Positions 30,960 through 44,279 are shown, counted from the first letter of the stretch. The stretch is 64,000 nt of DNA from Gibbula magus (GCA_936450465.1 OW388298.1:12598395-12662394); one strand, 5' to 3'. The notes: generated by a model from the sequence alone, not told the origin. Made by a program: numbers and translations.

Positions 30960-33690
30960 TAGTTATAGTTTCAACCGTTCTTAATTAGTTTTATACATAC
31001 ACAATATATATAATATTCAATTCATAAACTACTGGTTGTATCACTTATATTGCCGTACGTTATTAGTCTAGATGGCATTTATCACTCAATGTCTCTTGAA
31101 CATCTTCATCCACCGCATCAATTTAATTAGTGTTCTCCTACCCTCCCTTCCTCTAGACTGTATGCCGTGGCAACAGTAGCATTATGTAAGTAGCGGTATA
31201 AATAGCCGTATGCAGTACTAACAATGTAAAACGTTTTCTCCTACCTTCTCACCTTTTGCTCCATTTAAGTGGAGCTTCCGTGTCGATGAACGCACATTAA
31301 AACACGTGTTAAAACAGTATTCACTTGTGTATGTAAATTACATTCAAATTGTATTATCACGTGTACAATGTATGTGTGTTTAATGATTTTAGGTTGCATG
31401 ACCATTTATATGAGGCCATGTCATATAAACCAAATGTGCACATGTGGACATATCAGTTTCACCTAGCAAGCATGCCGTCTGTGACGTCATAATCCAATTA
31501 TAGTGACGTAATTTGAGAAGCGAACCATACGATGATGATTTTGAAGTGATGATGACAGGATAGATTGGAAAGTTTGAAATTCGAAATTATTGCATAGGAC
31601 GAAGTTGTTACTTAACCCTTTCTTATCCATTTATGACCCACTCGTTGAAGATACTGCAGACATTTACCATTATCTTTCCTTTCAGTAAAATACTCGTTTT
31701 TGATTGGCTAACGGTCGATACGTTTTTCTTGTGTACCCCGCGAGTCTCACGGTGTACACATTTCATGTACCCCGCTGCCATAGTAACAGCTCGTAGCTAA
31801 GAGTAGGTGTGGCATTATGGTCAGATGACGTTACATAATGACGCACACGGTGTACTGTGGCAGTTCTGTCAGCTGTTCTCGGGTCTAGTAACTAAAAACT
31901 TATTTTCGCCTTATTTGCTGCTTATTTTGGAAACACATCTTATTTTACATTGTTTGCACACTCAATTTAACTAAGATCAACTCGTTTTAACGCATTTAAA
32001 AGCTTTAAGTAATATGTTATACGACTTTTAATATTTCAGTCGAGACGGATGACGCCATTTTGTTTACGTCTAGGATCCAGGTAACTCCAGCGATATCAGT
32101 CATCGGCAGTCAAAACGCATAAACTATAATTATACTAATGTTATTGACATGGCGGAAAGATATATATGTTGTATACTTCACCTTCGGGTAATACGGTCTC
32201 ATGTACCATGTTTGTACCAGTGTCTCCCGAGCCTTCAGGAGATGCACACAACTTATAAAGTTTACACAAAGAAAAAAACTAAAAACTAAAAGTTGATACT
32301 GAGGGAATTAATCATCACCATCAAAATGCGTAAAGAGGATTTTGTGACAGATTTCTTCAACGAAATATGAGTCAAGTTGACATTTTAATAATTTAATAAG
32401 CACTGAAATAGTACAGATACTGACTTTTTTTTTATCCAAAGTAACTTTTTTCCTTGTGCCTAAACTACTTAATAACACTTAGGTTTAAGATATCAAAAAC
32501 ATCATTACCGAGTTGACTTTCACACATTAAAACATCTTTTATGTTTTCGCTTTCATCGATAGGCCATTGAAATTGTAATGTTCCAAAATTTGTGATTCAT
32601 AGTGCAGGTTACTAGTGACTTGGACTGAAAGGCAGATACTAAAGTCTGACCAGATGACTTTAAAGAGTAGCATTACTCACAAATCCAGCAACCAAATTCA
32701 CTTTCATTTCTCAGTATAAGATAACATGGTTTTGGAGACCCCAATATGTTTTTAAAATGCAAATAACCGAAGAAGCGAAACGTTATCGAATGATTTTTTT
32801 CTTTCTTAAACTGCTAGATTATGAATGTCATATCCAATATGGTTGATTTTACTGACACATTTCTCTTTCTTACCAAAAACATGTTGATGATGCAAAAACG
32901 TGGGGTGCGTAACTTTTTTTCAAAATGTACATTACACATTTTGTCACAACATCGCGTGCCAAATACGTGACGTCATATATTCAACGTGTAAGCCTTGCAT
33001 GGTTGAAGTTTCGTGACGTCATATTTTAAACATGTAAGCCTCGCTTAGGGTAAGTGTAATTTAAGCGATACTCTTGAAATTTGGTTTAACTGATATTAAC
33101 TTGTTATAAATGTATTCTAAACCTGACCCTGTGTCGTTTCATTATAATGAACTTGCTTTCGCTCGTGAGATATCAACTTTGAAAGATATCACATGCTTCA
33201 TACATGTAACGGTATTAAACGGCATGACGCTTAATATTTAAAGTATAATTAATCGAAATCTTTCCCTGTGACTAGGTGGCATTTAAGACCAGTTGACGAG
33301 AAAACATTGCTTACAAAAATTAAACGTAAACATGCACATAAATGTAAAATAAATGCGTTTCAATGTTTTCATTTCTTCAATAAACATAATATATGAGATA
33401 TAAATAAGTAACCAAATCTATTTTGGACATTCAAGAAGACATAAACGTTTTTATTGTCGTGTCTTTGAAGCAACATGTCGCATTTTTATGAATATTCATG
33501 TGAAACAGATGGAAGTTGGGAAGTGAGATATGTTTTTTTACAAACCCTCGTTTTATCATGTGTTTATTTACATCTTCAATAAAGCCTACAGGCCATTGTT
33601 TATCCACCACTCAAGTACTTACTTCCCTCATGTTCGTATTGCAAAACCTCATTGTATACCAATCTTAATGTTAATATCCCTGATTGAGTT
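30960..33690. other. Intergenic region without recognised genes
   Basis: No coding region seen. Two stretches with GTGACGTCATAT (about 32967 and 33013) form a short direct duplication. GTGTACC-rich sequence at 31725-31850 is locally repetitive. Confidence 0.45.
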
Positions 33691-33862
33691 TCCTCACCAT
33701 TGTTTTGTTTGCTATATAAATTATCATATTTTGTTATTTCCTTACATTCAACCTGATGTAGATTACGTCGTGTATTTTCACATTAAAGAAGTTGTTATCC
33801 AAAAAACCTTCCTGTTCTTATGTTTACCACTTCTAAATGCCCTTCAAAGACTTACTTTTAAA
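33690..33862 (+). repeat. Decayed copy of the hammerhead-bearing repeat
   Basis: Aligns with 62955-63145 through CCATTGTTTTGTTTGCTATA, TTGTTATTTCCTTACATTC, ACGTCGTGTATTTTCAC, AAAGAAGTTGTTATCC and CTTCCTGTTCTTATG. Where 63021-63050 has CTGATGA-stem-GAAA, this copy has only CCTGATGTAGATT, so the ribozyme-like core has collapsed. Confidence 0.8.
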
Positions 33863-33944
33863 ACTCTGTGTCATGTTTTTAGCAATTTATAGTTTATCAA
33901 ATTTGCTATCTATCATTTAAGTCTATAGTAAATATTGACACCTC

Positions 33945-34285
33945 GGAGGGTAAAACATCTCAATGTACCACCCAATAAGCTGTATCCATAGCAAATGGTT
34001 ATCCATATTGGTGTTGAAATCTTCAGTGTCAAGGGTTGATTTGTGGGTATGTACCATATTTAAAACTCTACTCTGAGTGTGTAGGTCAGATGACATGAAC
34101 TATCTTAGAGCAACTATTTAAATGTGAACACCTTAAAATTGCTGTTCGAAGGGGAAAAAATGTGCATGCCTTAACCCAACCATTACATTTGTTTTAGAAT
34201 CGTTCCGCCAATGGTAAAACTTGTGTACTTTTTCGTCAGAATTCTTTATGTCAGTAATAATGGTGTGCTACAGCGCCTTAGCGAA
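33945..34285 (+). repeat. Dispersed repeat related to 46930-47300
   Basis: Shares GGTAAAACAT, GGTTATCCATATTGG, CTTCAGTG, GTACCATATTTA and CTGAGTGT landmarks in order with 46930-47300. Its right end GTGCTACAGCGCCTTA recurs at 55440-55460. Confidence 0.65.
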
Positions 34286-34858
34286 CATTTTGAAAACAAA
34301 ACAAGGATATATATGACTGTAGACATGAATAAATTTAACCCATTAAAGCCGAGTGACTAAATTGTTTTCAACTTGACAGCTTTGGTTGAGTTTAACTCCT
34401 AGATTCATGTGGCTGGTTGCTGTTGGATGTCGTCAAAAGGCATGATGCCATAAGGGTTACTCTAACAATGCCATGCATATCCTTGTGTCTCATTAATCTG
34501 CCGTGACGTATATAAGCACTGCTCTGTAGGCTTTATTGAAGAAGTAGATTGGATGTGAGTAATGCAAATTGGTAAAATGAGGGAGGTCAATTGGTTTTAT
34601 TGATATTGTAGTTACAATGATTATAGCTGACCACTCTTTAAATTGTCTAATATCACACTTCACTTCATAATATATAAGTCACTCAACTGTGGTATTTGTG
34701 AAGTGACAGTAAATATCCTCGCAAAATACAATGTGTTATCCTAATGGGTTGTTTGACCATCCCAAAACACACTCTCATGATAAGTTTTATATATTATATG
34801 CGATATTAACCCAGATATAATTAGAACTTTGATGGGAAATTTAGAAGTGACATAAATA

Positions 34859-34960
34859 AGATTTTCTGGATAGCAACTTCTTTAATGTGAAAATACACGA
34901 GTAACGAGTCGGAGTCACCTTCATGTCACATTCTTCTAATGCCCTTCAAAGGCCCAAATC
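34859..34960 (+). repeat. Left-arm copy of the hammerhead-bearing repeat
   Basis: GATTTTCTGGATAGCAACTT and TGTGAAAATACAC match the left arm at 62912-62951, and CCCTTCAAAGGCCCAAATCC matches the outer flank at 63123-63142. The loop with the ribozyme-like core and the right arm are missing. Confidence 0.7.
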
Positions 34961-35159
34961 CAGAGCGGTGGGTATCATGTCGATGTATAATATTTTCCTT
35001 CAATAACATTAACTATTTGCGACGTGAAACGTCATCTCCGAGGCCCTTGCACTAATTTCACAACTGAAAATAAATATTGAACAGAAAAGGAACGATCAGA
35101 AGTGAAGCGGAATTTTAAAGATAAAAAATAAAATATAAATCTTGCATCCTTATCCAAGC

Positions 35160-35783
35160 CATTCTCTTCCCACAGAGGTTAGTCCCTACAGTTGTCCGGT
35201 TCTACCATTCTCTTCCTACAGAGGTCAGTCCCTACAGTTTTCCGGTTCTACCCTCTGTTACACTACGCTTGAAATTGAGAGCAGAACGTAAGTCCCCTAG
35301 CGGTGAAAAGAGACATCTCATACCGTATCCCTGGTTCTTAACCAATGAAAATTACTCATCATCTGGCCATGTCGACAGGGTAGATCGAGGCATTTTACTC
35401 TGAAGGGTCTTGCTCATTAGCATATGTCATTTGAATATGTCTGATGTAAATAACGCAAATGAACTGTTTTTGGTACTTGTCTCTGATTTGGTCTTCTTTA
35501 TTTATAATTATGTTTATGATCAATAGTTTTCACAAAATCAAATAGCATAGTTCGAGGAAAACACAGAAAACACAGGAAAACGAGAAAACGTTGGCCTTGC
35601 GTTTATTTTATCATTATGACGTGTCATTGGCAAATGTCACTTTTACAACGGCGTCGCTGATTGCACAACTAGATTCAATTGCAACCAATCAGGACACTCC
35701 CTTCCCGCTCCCGATTTCAAGCGTAAAGTAACAGAGGGTAGAACCGGAAAACTGTAGGGACTAACCTCTGTGGGAAGAGAATG
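35160..35783. mobile_element. 624-bp element with long inverted ends and 9-bp target duplication
   Basis: Begins CATTCTCTTCCCACAGAGG; its right end is the reverse complement of this, with about 55 bp of inverted similarity reaching CGGTTCTACCCTCTGTTAC. TATCCAAGC flanks both sides (35151-35159 and 35784-35792), a clean 9-bp target duplication. The left arm is itself tandemly duplicated (second start at about 35206). Long inverted ends with a 9-bp duplication suggest a Mutator-like (MULE) group; no transposase is present. Confidence 0.88.
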
Positions 35784-36689
35784 TATCCAAGCAGTTGATG
35801 TTTTGATTTGATAAGTGAAACCGTTTTAACCGTTTATTGTTCGTTATTAAGGTTGCAATACAGGTTGTTCCAAAACTCAGTTATATCTTATGATTATCTA
35901 AAATATCATTTGTTGTGAAATTAACTCTTTGAACTCAAAAAATTTTTCACTAATATAATACATTATCTAGCCGTGTTTGTACACACCTAATATTTCCAGG
36001 AATCCTGTTTCCAACAAGATTAAGACATTTATTTTTCTGCAGGTGAATAATTCGTGAATAAAAATTCTTCTGGACTTTTCAACTTCTAAATTTAACAAAA
36101 TGTCCTTGATAGCAGACAGCAATCAAAGTTACCATGACGGCATTAATTAAGCTTAAGTAAGAACATGTGACAACAACGACATAAAATGAATTTAAAATGA
36201 AAATATTTTCATGGAAACCATCAGTGAAAGTAGGTAAAATATTAACCGTGGATGCAACAATTCAAATTAAACTCTTAAATTATCTTTGTTTGTTGTCTTC
36301 TACGACGCTATATGTAAATGTTGTCGTCGTATTCAGATTAATGTTGTCTCCGTATTCAGATTAATGTGTATGTTGTATAAGTGCACTACCACATATTCAA
36401 AAACCAGTAAAAACCAAATGCTGCAACCGGATGAATTTAAGTGTTTTCATAATCATATGTTTTGTCAAGAAAGAAAACCTTCACTCATCAGTGTAGGGTA
36501 CTTTCAATGATTATGCCTTAAAAACTCATATGGGATTCTGAAATCGGTTTTTCAAAACGGTTTTGGACAGAATTTTAGAAATTTGATTTTTTTTTTCATT
36601 TATGGAATGTGGATATTAAAATGTTAGAAGATGTTGTCGACATCAGAGTGCCTTCTTGGATGGGTACGACTATTAAGATACATTTATCA

Positions 36690-39600
36690 CTGAACACTTT
36701 AGGGGGAATATATCTCTCAACGTATCAGACTACAAGCTGCAGGCCTATTTAGAAGAAAGCATCATCGTGATCATGAACCAGTGGCTGGGAAGAGATCTTA
36801 CTCCACTTGGTAGGACGGCCGTTTTAAAAAGCCTTGTCCTGCCTAAATTAAAACAGATATTTACAATACTTCCAAATCCTAGTGCAAACATATTGAAGGA
36901 CATTGAAGGACTTTGTTTTGCCTTTATTTGGAAAGGGAAACCAGATCAAACTAAATGTAAACTAGGATTGCCAAGGCAATACTTAGGTCTTCAAGACTTC
37001 TTCTTAACCTTGAACTCCGTGTTGGACTATCTGTTATCCATCAGTTTCTCTGCTTTAAAATGAGCTATCAAGCATGTCTCTATCTTTAGTAGTTTTTTTT
37101 TTTTAAATTCTCCAAAAACAATGACCCTCTTAAACTCTGTAACAATCGCTTATTAATGGACACCTACATGATCTTTCTCACGATTAAGACAAAATGGTTA
37201 ATATTTTCATAATAAGGTGTAACATAGAAAATGTTGTGCTTTAATTTCCACTTAAGTAGATGTAATCATCATTAAGATTGCATACATAGGTAATGCGTTA
37301 TAGGTAATGCGTTATATACTTCTGAATATTCAAGGAAATGCTCAAAAATACTTAAATTTGGACCCCTAGACAACGTTTGCGATGTTCAGACCTTAACTAT
37401 CAACTTTTTGATCAAAGGGTTCCACAGAAACGTTGTTGTCCTTGGAATTGTGTATCCGAAGATGTAAATACAATTTCAATATCTTAATTAGTTAAGCAGT
37501 TATGATTCTTTGAACTTTGCTGAAAATGGTGATTTCTGAAAAATGTCAATCTTCTATGACTTGTCAGATGTACAGCATGACCGATACATGATTGAAGGTT
37601 AATGTACTTGATAAATGGCATCTCTTCTTCCAAATGAGGTATTAAACATAAATGTATCTTTCGTTGTTTACAATCAACAATTCTATAAAGAAAGAACCAC
37701 TCGAAAAGATTCAAAATCATTAAATTTTACTTTTTTTGGAATATGTCCAAATTGTGGCAAAACTATCACTTTTTACATGATAATGATATGTTATGGAATT
37801 GTTAAGTTGGTTATGATAAAGAGAATGTCATAAATAACATTGTCATAACTTCATTCCAGACAGAGTTATGTCACTTTGAACAAGGAGACGAAAAATGAAG
37901 ATTTAAAAAAGGACCATTTTCAAGGGCAGATAATTTTAGTTTTAGGACGAAATTCAAAATACGGGCTAGAGCATTCTGTGGAGCAGTTATTCAGCTTTAA
38001 AATGAGCTATCACACATAGCTGTATGTATTGCCGTGAATTAGTAGAAGATTTTCAAAGACGCGTACCCTCAAAACCGCGAAAGTTCACAAAATTTTCAGT
38101 TTTTTCGAAATAGCAAAAAATCTATTATTACGGCCGAAATTTTCTATAGTCCTAATCGATGAGGAATGTTGTTGCCCACATAGTGGTGAAAGTTTTGTGC
38201 AAATATATTGATTAGTTCACGAGCTATTAAGGTTTAAAGTTTCAACTTCAAGGGGCGATAACTCGCGAAAGAAGTCGAAAATCCAAAATCGGGCTTCGTT
38301 ATGCACTAGTTCAAGTCATATACTATCATCACTGAAAATTTCATGAAAATCGTTCAAGCGGTTAAGCAGAAATCCTTAGCACAAAAAAGGTCAAATAATA
38401 ATAAAAAAAAAAAAAAAAAAACACGATAATAACAATAGGTCTTCCAGACTTAGTCTTGAAGACCTAAATAATAAATAGTAATTTTAATGAAGGTGGTTTT
38501 AGAGCACCCGATATAAGGAATACAATTTGTTCTCAGAATATAAGTTGGATGAAACGACTCTTCAATTCCTTCAACTGTTCTAAATTGAAGAAACTGTTTC
38601 ATAAAAACGTATCCCCAGCACACAGTAATTTTTATCAATACAGCGCAGAAGAAGTGATGAAGCATGTTTGTAATCCAAGAACAACGATTTTTTTAAAGAC
38701 GTTTTAAAAGCACGGGGAAGTTTCATTACCCAAAAGGGAAAAATTGTAAAGACGCAAGCTGATGTCCTGTCTCAGCCGATATGGAATAATGATAATATCA
38801 GAAGTAACAATACGGTGATTCATTATAAGCAAATGTCAAAATCAGGTATCTATCTGATAAATGATATAATCGATAGTGATGGTAACTTTTTATAACTACA
38901 CAGAATTAGTTCACAGGTACAAATGTAAGACTGGTATCATTAATGCAATAAAATCATATTTATAAGTAAAGTAAAACATATGGATAGAGAAAAAAAAAGA
39001 TATGCCACTAATACCTTAATTTATGGACAATATTACTACCAAGAAAAAAGGTTGTCGAATATTTTATGATATATAACAAGAATCAGAAATCACGGGGGTT
39101 AGGTACAAATACAGAATGAAATGGGAACGAGATTTGGAATGTCCAATCAACGAAACTGAATGGAAACATATAAACCAATTGCTTTTTATGTCCAATCTTA
39201 TGTCCAATCAAAGTTCAAAAACAAAATGGTTTCAATATTCAATTCTACATAGTATAGAATACTCCCGACAAATGATCTCCTGCATAAGATGAAAATCAAA
39301 GATGACAATAAATGTAGTTTCTGTGAGGACGAAATAGAGACCGTTAGTCACCTTTTCTTCGAATGTCCTACTGTCAAACATATTTGGAATAAAGTTAAGG
39401 AATGGATAGAGACAAACACACAAGCAAACATACAACGTAAACCTCTCAAAAAGGAACATTTGCCTTGGATATCCTGAATATAGAAAGAAAGTATTGAATA
39501 TGATCATCACAACTGTTAAGTACACATTATTCAAAACCAAGCAAAATGGACTGAAACCAAACATAACCTACATCAAGAATGACATCAAGAAAGCTTACAA

Positions 39601-39692
39601 TATTGACAAATATAGCGCATACTCAACTTGCAACTATGCTAAATTCATGACATTCTGGTCAACCTGTCATTTGCTATTTAAAGATGAATGTT
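36690..39692 (+). pseudogene. Broken Tx1/L1-type LINE reverse-transcriptase gene, interrupted by another repeat
   Basis: Fragments in order: 36695-36960 encodes NQWLGRDLTPLGRTAVLKSL and CFAFIWKGKPDQ, typical of the region after the RT domain. 38475-38690 encodes NEGGFRAPDIRNT and SWMKRLFNS. 38760-38900 encodes QPIWNNDNIRSNNTVIHYKQ and GIYLINDIIDSDGNF. 39289-39477 encodes KCSFCEDEIETVSHLFFECP, the terminal zinc knuckle. 39494-39692 is the C-terminal tail. Frameshifts and stops separate them, so the gene is dead. The upstream RT and endonuclease are missing, as expected for 5' truncation. Confidence 0.8.
36990..38465. mobile_element. Repeat inserted in the LINE, ending in a hairpin
   Basis: Non-LINE sequence splits the LINE coding remnant. 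It ends in poly-A-like AATAATAATAAAA, then ACACGATAATAACAATAGG and a hairpin AGGTCTTC...GAAGACCT (38442-38466). TTGTGCAAATATATTGA and AATCGTTCAAGCGGTTAAG fit a common marine-invertebrate repeat type. The left boundary near 36965-36990 is approximate. No coding region. Confidence 0.5.
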
Positions 39693-39699
39693 AAACAAA

Positions 39700-40260
39700 T
39701 TCATGTTGATATTCCTTTGTTCCACTTAAACTGAAAACTCTCAAAATGGATCAAATCTGAAGCTTGATTAGAACTAATGATGATGAGTAAATTGTTATAC
39801 TCATCTATGTTACCAGCTTCTGCCAAAGTGTCTGTATGCTTTTCGTTGTAAACTAATTTATATATGTTATGTGCATGTACATGTATCACAAAAAAAAATC
39901 AAAAAATCATCGTGATCATTTCTTGGCTTCTGTCTCTCAACATTATTCGTTATGCTACAAACATATGTAGGTAGTTTATAACTTTCTTGGAGATTTTAGG
40001 AATATATTGAATTAATTCTTAAAGGCCATTGTCATAGAACATTTCGTAATTTCTCTCTAATCGTATGTTTTGAGCGATTCATACATGAATTGTATCTGGT
40101 TGACATGTATTGTTAAACACATATAGTTTTCTTTCAATGTCGCTCAATGATTATTGATAAGTGGGCATTCATACTGTAGTTCACTGTGCCTAGTTTTCTA
40201 CATGTTATATTTAAGATATGCAATTAAAGAACAAATATGTATGTTTTTGCAATTGTCACA
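39700..40260. other. Intergenic, nothing recognised
   Basis: AT-rich sequence after the LINE remnant; no exon, RNA gene or element recognised. Confidence 0.45.
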
Positions 40261-40264
40261 TACA

Positions 40265-40806
40265 AGGTGTGCATTTTAAAGGGGATTATGGAACCAATAC
40301 GTACGTTCCTGCGTATTTTATAAACCATGTGTTCGTTTTATAACGGATAACGGAACCAATGAAAAGATTTCTGCACACGTGTTATGAACCATGTGTTCAT
40401 TTAAAAACGAATTCATAGAACCAATATGTCTATTTCTGCGTATTCTATATAAAATGTGTTGATTTCAAAACTGATGATGGAACCAGTACGCATGTTTCTG
40501 CCTATTTCATAAATCATGTGTTCATTTCAAATCGAATTTATAGAACAAATATGTATGCGTACTTTATACACAATTTGTTGATTTTATAACGGATTATGGA
40601 ACCAAAAGGTATGTTTCTGTGTATTTTATATACAATGTGTTGATTTTAAAACGGATTATGGAACCAAAATGTATGTTTCGGCGTATTTCATACACCATGT
40701 TTTCATTTTAAACCGAATAATGGAACCCATACATATGTTTCTATGTATTTTATAAAGCATGTGTTCATTTTAAAACGGATTATGGAACAAACGCGTAAAA
40801 CAACAT
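40265..40806 (+). repeat. About 62-bp diverged tandem repeat, 9 copies
   Basis: The landmark GGAACCAAT (and variants) recurs at about 40290, 40352, 40417, 40479, 40542, 40598, 40660, 40723 and 40785. Units share CATGTGTTCATTTTAAAAC and GTATGTTTCTG. Divergence between copies shows an old array. Confidence 0.92.
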
Positions 40807-40809
40807 GTG

Positions 40810-42000
40810 TTGATTTGTAAATCACTATGAACTGTGATGGCTGAGATACTAAAATATGCGTTCTTGGGTTTTGGTTCAGACATATATGTATGTATTGGGA
40901 TGGCTTTCATAATTCATGTACATATATTTACAAATCAATTATGTTGTAATTAAATCTTATGTAATGTTCTATAGATATATGGACATATAGATATATGAGT
41001 TTGGTGCAGATAGGTACCCAGTGAATATTTCCTCATTTTGAGAAAATCGTATTTTTAGTTTTCAATTTTCATATTTCTTGCGCTGTAAATGTTAACATAA
41101 TAATTAAAAGACTTTAAATGTAGGTGGTTTTCAAGTATAAAATGTCTTATTGTCTCTGGCAGCCAAACCATAATTTATTGATTGTGTTAATTATTGCAGT
41201 TGGTACTGACGCTGAGGTGGCACTTGGTCCCTTTCTGCACTGACATTTCATCAATGTTCATTGCTGTACAGTGCTGTAAGGTACCAAGTAACACTTGATA
41301 AATGATTTCAGAGTTATGCACTTGGCACCTTTTTTACATAATTAAATAATTTAGTGATTAATGAAGATACATTCTCAAAATTTTAACATTTAAATTTTAA
41401 ATTGTAATCATGAAAACACGGAAGCGATCAAAACAGTCTTAAAAAGTGAAAATGTGCCCAAAATGCTCTTGCTACCTTTCTGCACCAATCCCCTTATATG
41501 ACATTTCGCGTTTTACTTCAATATAGTTTATATTTTAAGGCTTATCTACATTGCATCTTGAATTTAAATTAGCACGGTAGTCACTTGCACACGTGAAACA
41601 CCAGTGATGTGATGTGAAATGATAAATGAAAACATATTTAAAGGGATGGTTCTGTCGCCATATTGGATTTTTTGCATAACGTGACACGCTATATTGTACT
41701 TAATTTTACAACTTTTTGATAACTAAAGATATACACTGATAGAGTATATCCCCATAACATGTCAGAAAACTAATAGAAAATTTGCGGTTATGCTGTAGCG
41801 AAGTTTTCCCCACCCGCAGCGCCGATGAATGGCTTCAGTTCTTATTGTTTTTATTTTACAACAAACGGGCGCTTGTGTTTATCAAGTTGTGAAATATAAA
41901 GTCATCAACATATTACCTTCATTAGTATTTTTCAATTGTTTTTGTTCTAATCATGTAGGTGCAAATATATATTTCAAATCATTTATCTAAACGTCCTATA
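40810..42000. other. Intergenic, no gene seen
   Basis: AT-rich. A GATGGTTCTGTCGCCATATTGG stretch near 41645 looks like dispersed repeat, but I found no second copy in the window. Confidence 0.4.
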
Positions 42001-42004
42001 CAAA

Positions 42005-42480
42005 ATACACGATAGTTGAAGGCATGCGTGATACATAAGACTGAACCAGAGTTACAGCATGTCCTCCGAAGCCAACAAAACTAAGTTCGAAATTTCAGAG
42101 CATGTTCATATATCTGAGAAACACACATTTTAAGAGATCGTCGTTTTCGAATCTCATAGGAGAGTCAAACAGTCTTTTCGGCCCGTTTTGTGACGTCATG
42201 CAGTTAAGATCCGTCAACAAATTTAGGTCCAAGCAGGTTATTCATTTCAACTACATCATATGGTAGCATAATTTCAATATTTCATAAGATCTCACCTTAA
42301 AAACCAAACATTATGTCCAAAAAAACTGCTTTGAAATAACGATTTAAGCACCCCAAATATGTTTGAAGGGACATTATAATAAAAGCATCATACTCTGATG
42401 TTTGAAATTGCGAGTACTTCTTAACTACACATGTGTCTATCGCATAAATTCAAAATCTAGTTTCTCTGACAGCAATATCT
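42005..42480 (+). repeat. Dispersed repeat related to 62575-62845
   Basis: Shares GTGATACGTA/GTGATACATA, GAAGCCAAC, ATCGTCGTTTTCGAATCTC, CATCATACTCTGATGT-like and TGTGTCTA landmarks in order with 62575-62845. The copy here is longer. Confidence 0.6.
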
Positions 42481-42732
42481 TCAGTTATCAACCTACTAGA
42501 CATATAACGTGATACTTGAAACGACCTTTCTAAACCGTATCATCCCCCAGGAGGGTTTACACAGGCAGTTTTAAACTCTGTTAGAAGGAATTATAATGAT
42601 AGTAAACCCGGTTAGAAGCAATTACAATGATTGTTAACCCTGATATGACGGCTTGAAAGTAAAGATCTGAAGAAACTAACTGACTAATTTTGAACACTTT
42701 ATCAAATTTAAGACAGAATATGAACAGCAAAT

Positions 42733-42816
42733 GTTTTGACGAAAGAGCGTCTCGAACCCGTATCCACCAACACATGTAGTAAGTGAGCTAACGCTTTATT
42801 TTACTGCGCCAAGGAG
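42733..42816 (-). repeat. tRNA-like sequence, probable SINE head
   Basis: The minus strand reads TGGCGCAGTAAAATAAAGCG, then GTTAGCTCACTTACTACATG and GGATACGGGTTCGAGACGC, resembling A-box and B-box regions of a tRNA. The arms do not pair well enough to call a functional tRNA. Confidence 0.45.
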
Positions 42817-43149
42817 GCAGATGATGAGAATCTTTGGTACACAAGCAACTCATATAGCGCGGCTGTTAAGAGGCTGCATTCAGGTTCCAAAGAAGGATTT
42901 TATGAACGACTCTATTTACCAGGGATCCTCAATATAATGCGATAACAATTAAAAATCCTTAAAACGGTTGATAATATTGAGAAAGCATTCTACCTCGGAT
43001 ATGTAGACCCTGATAGTCTGTAGACCCAGATAGTCAGAGGTAGAATGGTCTCTGCGTTTTTAAGTATCAAAGAAGCTTTGTTATCGCGTTATCCACGACC
43101 TAACCATATCCTCGGTATCATGGTTTCTCCTTATATTATTTTCTCTTAA

Positions 43150-43630
43150 AGGTACATCCATTGTGTTGTTGGGGGTCAAATATTCCAAACGTAATAAATG
43201 GTGTTAATTTATAGAGAATGTTACCGAAAACTAACATTTTGATGATAGTCTACTCAGTATATTGACGATATGAAGGTAAAAGTAGTGACTTCTGATCGAA
43301 AACCGGACAATGCATCGCGATTGTCGCGCGCCAATGAGTCAAACGTAATTTGGAATCTTATTTCAAACAGACAAAATAACAAATGTTGGGTGATCATGTT
43401 GAATAGGTCATCTAACTACCGTGCATGTAACTAGGACGTGCAGTTTCGGTTTCTACACATGCATAATGATGTTACTCGATTTTAATTGGAAACTAGTAAT
43501 TATGATATATTAGGCTATTGGAAATGAACATGCAAATTGAGTGAATTTATTTGTTTCTAAACAGCACATATGGTGAGTTGGAACGTATTAAAGTCAAATA
43601 CTTTTTTTATGAAACACAATGGATGTACCT
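43150..43630. mobile_element. TTAA-flanked miniature element, copy 2 (481 bp)
   Basis: TTAA at 43146-43149 and 43631-43634 flank inverted ends AGGTACATCCATTGTGTT and AACACAATGGATGTACCT, which are exact reverse complements. Whole-length similarity to 16278-16765. The end sequence CACAATGGATGTA also appears alone near 63656. Confidence 0.9.
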
Positions 43631-43679
43631 TTAAAATTGTGGGGACGTTTTTTTCGACGTGAGTATATATGTGGATCAC

Positions 43680-43760
43680 ATTGGTGTAGTGGTTAACAAA
43701 CTGGCTTAGCAAACTCCATACACCGGGGTTGGAATCACGATGGAGACATCGCCGAAAGTA
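43680..43760 (+). repeat. tRNA-like SINE head
   Basis: ATTGGTGTAGTGGTTAACAA resembles a tRNA A-box/D-arm and GGGGTTGGAATCACGATGG a weakened B-box. It is followed by GCCGAAAGTAC, similar to the body of family B SINEs. Confidence 0.45.
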
Positions 43761-44279
43761 CAATACATTCAAGGAAATGATTTTAAAAAAGTGTGCGCTT
43801 TGGGATTTGGGATGTACATCGCGTTATACAAATGGAATGTTATTATTTAAAGAAACTTTACTTCAATTAGTCAAATTATTTCAAACTCTTTCAGCTTGTA
43901 TTTACAACATTTTTATTTTTAATTTGAAGGTAATGGTATGTCGTGTAACAAATAGTAGCAGAGTACGCCCTCTCTCCCTCTCTCCTGAGAGACGTGTTCA
44001 TGCTTGTAGATAATAAATCTTTAATTTTACACTTAAAGTTTTTAATTTTCAAAATGTCAAAATGAACGTTAGGACTTTTATTTTAGTCAAACATGTGTGA
44101 AGGGTGCAGTTTCACACGTGCTGAACAACAGTTAAGCGAATTTATTTTGGGGGTATTGTATTGTTGTATTTATGTAAATAAATTACTTCATTTAAATTAA
44201 TTAAATTAGGTAAAGTAAATTACTTTGGTAGATAATAGTTTGTTACTTAAAGCGTCCTATTAACATACTTCTATTATTA

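Noticed and set aside
33530..33892. 120-codon plus-strand frame
   Set aside because: It overlaps the dispersed repeat shared with 62955-63145; the shared DNA, not the peptide, is conserved.
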